Shown here: positions 39,801-44,808 of the stretch, piece after piece
Numbering within the stretch: the stretch's first letter is position 1
How the letters are laid out: each line of letters starts with the position of its first letter
NCBI RefSeq assembly: GCF_000717185.1
Contig: NZ_JNYE01000065.1
Location: forward strand, 1 to 44,808
Direction: 5' to 3'
DNA length: 44,808 nucleotides
DNA from: Kitasatospora phosalacinea
Lineage (GTDB): Bacteria; Actinomycetota; Actinomycetes; Streptomycetales; Streptomycetaceae
Translations under genes and position numbers: made by a program
Notes under the pieces: generated by a model
The model's database searches: none
The model's input: only the letters and a program-made list of their open reading frames with translations
Told to the model about the DNA's origin: nothing

Positions 39801-42421
39801 CCAGCGCCCAGCTGATCTACGACCCCGAGGGCGGGCTGAGCGTCGACAAGGGCGTGCTCTCCAAGCCGGGCCACTGGATCCGGCTCACCCCGGCGGCCGG
39901 ACTCACCGACGCGCAGAAGGCGGAGTTCCCGCACCTGGCCGGGTACCGGGCGTTCACCGTCGACCCGCGCGACGCGGGCCGGACCACCGCCGCGCTGCGC
40001 GCCCAGGTGGTCTTCACCGAGCACCTGCCCAACGGCGCGCCGCTCGCCGCGACCGGCGTGCAGACGCCCGGCGTGCTGGACGACCTGTACGCGGCGAAGG
40101 CGGCGTCCGCGCAGCTCGGCCCGGTGTACTCGGGCCCGGGGGAGCAGGGCAAGGGCAACCACGGCAACGGCAACGGGAAGGGCAAGGGCGACCAGCGGAA
40201 GGTGACGCTGTCGCTGTGGGCGCCGACCGCCACCGACGTCGCGGTGCAGCTGTTCGACAAGGCGAGCGGCGGCACCCCGCGGACCGTGCCGCTGAAGCGC
40301 GACGACGCGTCCGGCGTCTGGTCGCTGACCGGGGACGCCAAGGACCTGGACGGCAAGTACTACCTGTACCAGGTGAAGGTGTGGGCGCCGAGCGTCCAGC
40401 AGGTGGTCACCAACCTGGTCACCGACCCGTACTCGACCGCGCTGTCGGCCGACTCGAAGCGCAGCCTGGTCGCCGACCTGTCCTCGGCCGCCACCAAGCC
40501 CAAGGGCTGGGACCAGCACCGCAGCCCGGCGGCGATCCCGGCGGTCAAGCAGCAGATCCAGGAGCTGCACGTGCGGGACTTCTCCGCCGCGGACAGCACC
40601 GTGCCGGCCGACGAGCGGGGCACCTACCTGGCGTTCACGCAGTCCAGGTCGGCGGGCATGCAGCACCTGAAGGACCTGGCGAAGGCCGGGGTGACCACCG
40701 TCCACCTGCTGCCGACCTTCGACATCGCCACCATCCGGGAGAACCGGGCCGACCAGCAGCTCCCCGCCTGCGACCTGGCCGCGCTGGCCGCGGACTCCGA
40801 GCAGCAGCAGGAGTGCGTGGCGGCGGTGCAGGCCGGCGACGCCTACAACTGGGGCTACGACCCGCTGCACTACACCGTCCCCGAGGGCTCGTACGCCACC
40901 GACCCGAACGGCACCGCGCGCTCCGAGCAGTTCCGCGCGATGGTGCAGGCGATGCACGAGGCGGGCCTGCGGGTGGTGCTGGACGTGGTCTACAACCACA
41001 CCGCGGCCGCCGGGCAGGACGACAAGTCGGTGCTCGACAAGGTCGTGCCCGGCTACTACCAGCGGCTCAGCGACAGCGGGAAGGTCACCACCGACTCCTG
41101 CTGCGCCGACACCGCGCCCGAGCACGCCATGATGAACAAGCTGGTCGTGGACTCGGTGGTGACCTGGGCCAAGCAGTACCGGGTGGACGGCTTCCGGTTC
41201 GACCTGATGGGCCTGGACCCGAAGTCGACCATGCTGGACGTGCAGTCGGCGCTGCGGGCGCTGACCCCGCAGAAGGACGGCGTGGACGGCCGGAACGTCT
41301 TCCTGTACGGCGAGGGCTGGAACTTCGGGACGGTCGCCAACGACGCCCGGTTCGTCCAGGCCACCCAGGTCAACATGGCCGGGACGGGCATCGCGACCTT
41401 CAACGACCGGATCCGGGACGCCGGGCGCGGCGGCAACTACGAGCTGTCCTCGGCCCCGCAGCAGGGCTTCGCCTCCGGCCTGTTCACCGACCCGAACGGC
41501 TCGGACGCCAACGGCACCCCGGAGCAGCAGAAGGCCCGGCTGCTGCACCAGATGGACCAGGTGAAGGTCGGCCTGACCGGCAACCTGGCGGGTTACACGT
41601 TCACCGACAGCAGCGGGAAGTCCGTCAGCGGCAGCGGCGTCGACTACAACGGCGCCCCGACCGGCTACGCGGCCGACCCGGGCGAGGCGGTGGAGTACCT
41701 GGACGCGCACGACAACGCGGACCTGTACGACGCGCTGGCGTTCAAGCTGCCGCAGGGCACCTCGCCCGCCGACCGGGCCCGGATGCAGGCGCTCGGCCTG
41801 TCGCTGACCGCGCTGAGCCAGGGCCCGGGCTTCGCCCAGGCGGGCAGCGACCTGATGCGCTCCAAGTCGCTGGACGCCAACTCCTTCGACTCCGGCGACT
41901 GGTTCAACGCGATCACCTGGGACTGCAAGCTCGGCAACGGCTGGGGCCGCGGCCTGCCGATGGCGGCCGACAACCAGTCGATGTGGGCCCGCGACAAGCA
42001 GCTGCTGGCCGACCCGAAGCTGCGGATGGGCTGCAACGAGACGGGCGCCAGCACCGCCATCTACCAGCAGTTCCTGACGATCCGGCAGTCCTCGCCGCTG
42101 TTCGCGCTGTCCAGCGCGGCGGAGGTGCAGCGCCGGCTGTCCTTCCCGTTGTCGGGCACCGCGGGGGAGGACCCGGGCGTGATCACCATGCACCTGGACG
42201 GCACCGGGCTGAAGGGCGCGGAGAAGGGCATCACGGTGGTCTTCAACGCGACCCCGACCGCGCAGGGCCAGACCGTGGCGGGCCTGCGCGGCAGCAAGCA
42301 GCAGCTGCACAGGGTGCAGGCGAAGGGCAGCGACCCGGTGGTCAAGCAGGCCTCCTTCGACCCCGCCTCGGGCACCTTCACGGTGCCGGGCCGGACGGTG
42401 GCGGTGTTCGTCCAGAACTGA
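36854..42421 (+). CDS. Secreted bifunctional alpha-amylase / pullulanase
   Basis: This 1855-residue exoenzyme debranches and hydrolyses starch-type glucans. A signal peptide (~1-45, ending LAAAAPAKPAA) leads to a GH13 amylase: FDVITNHTAD (~190), nucleophile D325 in GFRIDTVKH, acid E359 in FGEVYSG, and D430 in FLGNHDMG. Two CBM41-like starch modules follow (about 735-835, HYQRQDGNYDGWNLY, and 845-950, HYRRADGNYTGWGLH), then a GNGKGKGD linker (~1095-1114), a CBM48-type module (~1115-1210), and a pullulanase GH13 with YNWGYDP (1331-1337), DVVYNHT (D1377), D1450, E1487 and D1620. Both catalytic triads are intact. Translation starts at GTG 36854. It is probably maltose-regulated. Confidence 0.94.
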   Translation: MADAPFRPQRRTTPYRRPGRAAVLVAASLIAATLGAAPLAAAAPAKPAAPPSDKDLAATAARHDLTREQFYFVLPDRFANGSTGNDTGGVTGGRMDNGLDPADKGFYHGGDLQGLIDRLDYIQDLGTTAIWMAPIFKNQPVQGAGADASAGYHGYWITDFTQVDPHFGTNAQLKELIDKAHKRGIKVFFDVITNHTADVIDYAEKTYDYRSEGAYPTLDADGNPVDETAVADARAQWPSITEDSFPYTPVLRDRAGATAKTPSWLNDPSLYHNRGNSTFVGESATEGDFSGLDDLDTQNPKVVAGMEKIYQQWVAETGVDGFRIDTVKHVNLAFWEQWAPALKQFAAQQGNKKFFMFGEVYSGDPAVTSPYVTKGKLQATLDFAFQEAARKYVSQNGSAKALSELYAQDYRYTTADTDAYELPTFLGNHDMGRFGSFLQSDNPGASNEALLAKDRLANELQFLTRGQPVVYYGDEQGFTGAGGDKDARQDMFASRTPSYNTDTVIGGASGSQDRYGQDGALYQGIAGLAKLRKDHPALADGAQVERYAADGPGVYAFSRIDAKEQVEYLAAVNNAAEAKTVTLDTFSAGMDFDGLYGTGGKVTSGADGKVTVTVPAMSSLVLKAKHKLAKPAAGPSITASAPADGSYGTVTLGAEVPGGGFNRVTFAAQVGDGAWQTLGTADNGTYRVTQNLDGVAPGTVVRFKAVVEDSAGRLASTTGQFTAGQQAPTPAPSAVTREYAVVHYQRQDGNYDGWNLYTWGDIADGEATTWPEGHGFVGRDAYGAFAYVKLKGGASDVGFVVENNGTKDVDQDRHIDISATGEVWIKEGDATVRTANPDAAQPVPEGKAVIHYRRADGNYTGWGLHDWTGAAAPTDWGNPLMPARQDAFGAVFEVPLAEGATSLSYIIHNGGDKDLPQDQSLNFATSGREIWIIGGKEGHLLPQSAGTSSQLDLGSAKAQWIDAKTVVVPANYGAADAQLAGGTSAQLIYDPEGGLSVDKGVLSKPGHWIRLTPAAGLTDAQKAEFPHLAGYRAFTVDPRDAGRTTAALRAQVVFTEHLPNGAPLAATGVQTPGVLDDLYAAKAASAQLGPVYSGPGEQGKGNHGNGNGKGKGDQRKVTLSLWAPTATDVAVQLFDKASGGTPRTVPLKRDDASGVWSLTGDAKDLDGKYYLYQVKVWAPSVQQVVTNLVTDPYSTALSADSKRSLVADLSSAATKPKGWDQHRSPAAIPAVKQQIQELHVRDFSAADSTVPADERGTYLAFTQSRSAGMQHLKDLAKAGVTTVHLLPTFDIATIRENRADQQLPACDLAALAADSEQQQECVAAVQAGDAYNWGYDPLHYTVPEGSYATDPNGTARSEQFRAMVQAMHEAGLRVVLDVVYNHTAAAGQDDKSVLDKVVPGYYQRLSDSGKVTTDSCCADTAPEHAMMNKLVVDSVVTWAKQYRVDGFRFDLMGLDPKSTMLDVQSALRALTPQKDGVDGRNVFLYGEGWNFGTVANDARFVQATQVNMAGTGIATFNDRIRDAGRGGNYELSSAPQQGFASGLFTDPNGSDANGTPEQQKARLLHQMDQVKVGLTGNLAGYTFTDSSGKSVSGSGVDYNGAPTGYAADPGEAVEYLDAHDNADLYDALAFKLPQGTSPADRARMQALGLSLTALSQGPGFAQAGSDLMRSKSLDANSFDSGDWFNAITWDCKLGNGWGRGLPMAADNQSMWARDKQLLADPKLRMGCNETGASTAIYQQFLTIRQSSPLFALSSAAEVQRRLSFPLSGTAGEDPGVITMHLDGTGLKGAEKGITVVFNATPTAQGQTVAGLRGSKQQLHRVQAKGSDPVVKQASFDPASGTFTVPGRTVAVFVQN

Positions 42422-42880
42422 CGGTTTCCCAGCGGTAACAGGGGCCTCACCTCCGGGTGGGGCCCCTCGCCGCGTTGGCCGAAAACCGACGTCGCGCGGG
42501 GAGGTTTGGCACGGACCTTCCCGGGTGCGTCCCACATGCCGGACCATGGGGGGCCGCCGGGGGAGCGGCGGGGCGGTCATTAATCGGTCATTCCATGGCA
42601 TGCATCTGTCATTCACGAGGTGTTTGCTGCCACGATTCCCCCGGCTGCGAACCGACAGGTAGCCCCAACTCCCTCACTCCGCCGACGGGTTCCTCCCGAG
42701 CTTCCTCCCGAGGACGCCGACGGCCGCAGCCCGGCACGCGTACCCCAGCGTGCCCGGTACCGCGCACCTGCACCGCACCCCGCGCCGCGAACCGGCGGCA
42801 GGGGCCCCCGCTGCGCCGCAACCGCGGCCAGATTCTCTCCACCGCTCGTGACCCCGCGACGGTCGGTAAAGGAGTCCCGC
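42422..42880. other. 459-bp intergenic region, pullulanase / protease
   Basis: No gene is supported. It holds the pullulanase terminator, then three GTCATT words at 42576, 42587 and 42608 (spacings 11 and 21 bp) that may be promoter or operator elements for the protease, and a long C-rich leader. Confidence 0.5.
42441..42466 (+). terminator. Hairpin terminator after amylase-pullulanase
   Basis: The arms 42441-42451 and 42456-42466 pair over 11 bp with one G-U pair and a TCCG loop, starting 20 bp after the stop. Confidence 0.75.
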
Positions 42881-44808
42881 ATGTCTCGCCGCACGCATGC
42901 CCGCGTGAGCACGGCCGCCCTCGCGGCCACCACTGCCCTGCTGGTGACCGCGATCCCGGTGGCCGTGGCCCAGGCCGCCCCCGCCGCCCCCTCCCCGGCC
43001 GGCCAGGTCGCCTCCCAGCAGGCCGCCGCCGGGCACGCCCAGCTGATCTCCGACGCGGGCAGCCGCTCGGCCGGGTTCGCGCAGGCCCTGGGCCTCGGCG
43101 CCCAGGAGAAGCTGGTGGTCAAGGACGCGTCCAAGGACGCCGACGGCACCCAGCACTTCCGCTACGAGCGCACCTACGGCGGACTCCCCGTCCTCGGCGG
43201 CGACCTGATCGTCCACCAGGCCGCCAACGGCACCGCCAAGGGCGTCGACCGGGCCTCCACCGCCTCGCTGGACGGCCTGTCCACCACCCCGAAGCTGACC
43301 GCCGCCAAGGGCCAGGCCACCGCGCTGGCCGCCCAGGCCGGCTCCGCCCTGGACACCGCGCCCCGCCTGGTGGTCTGGGCCGCCGACAACAACCCGCGCC
43401 TGGCCTGGGAGACCGTGGTCTCCGGCGTCCAGGAGGACGGCACCCCCAGCAAGCTGCACGTGGTCACCGACGCCACCAGCGGCGCCGTGATCCGGCAGTG
43501 GGAGGGCGTGCAGACCGGCACCGGCAACGGCGTCTTCGTCGGCAACGTCACCGTCGGCACCTCGCTGTCGGGCTCCAGCTACCAGCTCAAGGACCCGACC
43601 CGCGGCGGGATGTACACCACCAACCTGAACAACGGGACCAGCGGCACCGGCACGCTGTACTCCAAGTCCACCGACACCTGGGGCGACGGCACCGTCTCCA
43701 ACAAGGAGTCCGCGGCCGTCGACGCCCACTACGGCGTCGCGACGACCTGGGACTACTACAAGAACACCTTCGGCCGCAGCGGCATCCGGGGCGACGGCGT
43801 CGGCGCGTACAGCCGGGTCCACTACGGCAGCAACTACGTCAACGCGTTCTGGGACGACAGCTGCTTCTGCATGACCTACGGCGACGGCGCCTCCAACACC
43901 CACCCGCTGACCGAGCTCGACGTCGCGGGCCACGAGATGACGCACGGCGTCACCTCCAACACCGCGGGCCTGAACTACTCCGGCGAGTCCGGCGGCCTCA
44001 ACGAGTCCACCTCGGACGTGTTCGGCACCATGGTCGAGTTCTACGCGAACCTGCCCAAGGACAACCCGGACTACCTGATCGGCGAGCTGATCAACATCAA
44101 CGGCGACGGCACGCCGCTGCGCTACATGGACAAGCCCTCCAAGGACGGCGCGTCCGCCGACAGCTGGTCCTCCACCGTCGGCAACAAGGACGTCCACTAC
44201 TCCTCCGGCGTCGGCAACCACGCCTTCTACCTGCTGGCCGAGGGCAGCGGCGCCAAGACGATCAACGGCGTCAGCTACAACTCGCCGACCGTCAACAGCA
44301 TCACCGTCACCGGCATCGGCCGGGACAAGGCCGCCGCCATCTGGTACCGGGCGCTGACCACCTACTGGACCTCCACCACCAACTACGCCAGCGCCCGGGC
44401 CGGCATGCTCTCCGCCGCCACCGACCTGTACGGCTCCGGCTCCGCCGAGTACAACGCCACCGCCACCGCCTGGGCCGCCGTCAACGTCGGCTCGCTGCCC
44501 AGCACCGGCGGCCCGACCGTCACCAGCCCCGGCAACCAGTCGACCGCGCTGAACGGCGCCGTCAGCCTGCAGGTCAAGGCCACCGGCGGCACCGCGCCGC
44601 TCAGCTACTCGGCCACCGGCCTGCCCACCGGGCTGTCCATCAACGCCTCCACCGGCCTGATCAGCGGCACCGCCACCGCGGCCGGGACGTACAGCGTCAC
44701 CGTCACCGCCAAGGACGCCGCCAACAAGACCGGCACCGCCTCCTTCACCTGGACCGTCACCTCCGGCGGCGGCACCGGCTGCACCCCGGCCCAGCTGCTC
44801 GGCAACCC
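42881..44808 (+). CDS. Secreted M4 (thermolysin-type) metalloprotease, 3' truncated
   Basis: This gene runs off the window after 642 codons. A signal peptide (~1-32) is followed by FTP and PepSY-type propeptide modules (~55-190), then an M4 catalytic domain (~205-535) with H351-E352-x-x-H355 (VAGHEMTHG), third zinc ligand E375 (GGLNESTSD, 20 residues on as in thermolysin) and the catalytic histidine H439 (DVHYSSGVGNHAFYL). After the catalytic domain is an Ig-like (He_PIG) module (~544-625, GLPTGLSINASTGLISGTA) and a segment starting CTPAQLLGN that looks like the beginning of another C-terminal domain. GGTAAAGGAG before the ATG fixes the start. The enzyme is expected to be a secreted neutral protease that matures by autocatalysis. 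Confidence 0.93.
   Translation, partial: MSRRTHARVSTAALAATTALLVTAIPVAVAQAAPAAPSPAGQVASQQAAAGHAQLISDAGSRSAGFAQALGLGAQEKLVVKDASKDADGTQHFRYERTYGGLPVLGGDLIVHQAANGTAKGVDRASTASLDGLSTTPKLTAAKGQATALAAQAGSALDTAPRLVVWAADNNPRLAWETVVSGVQEDGTPSKLHVVTDATSGAVIRQWEGVQTGTGNGVFVGNVTVGTSLSGSSYQLKDPTRGGMYTTNLNNGTSGTGTLYSKSTDTWGDGTVSNKESAAVDAHYGVATTWDYYKNTFGRSGIRGDGVGAYSRVHYGSNYVNAFWDDSCFCMTYGDGASNTHPLTELDVAGHEMTHGVTSNTAGLNYSGESGGLNESTSDVFGTMVEFYANLPKDNPDYLIGELININGDGTPLRYMDKPSKDGASADSWSSTVGNKDVHYSSGVGNHAFYLLAEGSGAKTINGVSYNSPTVNSITVTGIGRDKAAAIWYRALTTYWTSTTNYASARAGMLSAATDLYGSGSAEYNATATAWAAVNVGSLPSTGGPTVTSPGNQSTALNGAVSLQVKATGGTAPLSYSATGLPTGLSINASTGLISGTATAAGTYSVTVTAKDAANKTGTASFTWTVTSGGGTGCTPAQLLGN

Noticed and set aside
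36800..42616. Open frame of 1938 codons antisense to the amylase-pullulanase
   Set aside because: Same reason; the plus-strand protein contains two complete enzyme active sites and the antisense frame has no recognisable motif.
1..44808. tRNA, rRNA, insertion sequence or prophage
   Set aside because: No cloverleaf-like segments, transposase or integrase motifs, or flanking inverted repeats were seen.

Overview
This 44.8 kb window is chromosomal DNA of a very GC-rich actinobacterium, most likely a member of the Streptomycetaceae (Streptomyces or Kitasatospora). The evidence is extreme third-position GC, GTG starts, AGGAGG-type ribosome binding sites, and family content typical of streptomycetes: an HbpS-like heme sensor with a NarL-type two-component pair, an AfsR-type BTAD/NB-ARC regulator, an F420 reductase, a DHA2 exporter with TetR, a GlnA2-type glutamine-synthetase homologue, GlnE, and a giant secreted amylase-pullulanase. 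No tRNA, rRNA, transposase, phage gene or CRISPR array was found. Most genes are complete; the last one, a secreted M4 protease, runs off the right edge.

Layout. 0-3.4 kb: a response regulator and histidine kinase, divergent from a secreted HbpS-like protein, form a probable heme/redox sensing module, followed by a small membrane protein. 3.5-8.2 kb: a PAS-GAF-PP2C phosphatase, a beta-lactamase-fold hydrolase, an ACT-domain protein, a PadR regulator and a small conserved protein. 8.2-13.7 kb: a stand-alone, probably inactive prim-pol-domain protein behind a palindrome-rich leader, methionine aminopeptidase, a tiny SPOR-type protein, an MFS transporter, a hypothetical protein, an NADPH:F420 reductase and a small membrane protein. 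13.7-20.1 kb: an M50 intramembrane protease divergent from an 1117-residue AfsR-like regulator, which converges on a DrrAB-like ABC exporter operon. 20.2-23.7 kb: panB, then a DHA2 exporter and TetR regulator with a perfect 19-bp operator. 23.9-26.4 kb: a VanJ-like phosphatase, a PrmC-related methyltransferase and a strongly repetitive intergenic region. 26.4-35.5 kb: nadE divergent from a glnA2-type gene, two lineage-specific hypotheticals, an acyltransferase, and glnE. 35.6-44.8 kb: a PAP2 membrane phosphatase, the amylase-pullulanase and the M4 protease.

The most interesting signals are non-coding. Three CTGTCA hexamers at exactly 11-bp spacing lie directly upstream of the ABC exporter operon, and the AfsR/SARP-type regulator is next to that operon. 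This is the classic geometry of a SARP operator and suggests a self-contained regulator-exporter module. Between nadE and the PrmC-like gene lies an indel-free array of 16 degenerate 20-bp units, within a 2.8 kb zone unusually rich in short tandem repeats of different periods. The glnE promoter region carries a 17-bp direct repeat and a seven-tract GGGA run able to form a G-quadruplex. Several short repeat or palindrome arrangements upstream of regulators (hbpS, padR, tetR/MFS, the prim-pol gene, the protease) look like operators but are inferred from sequence only.
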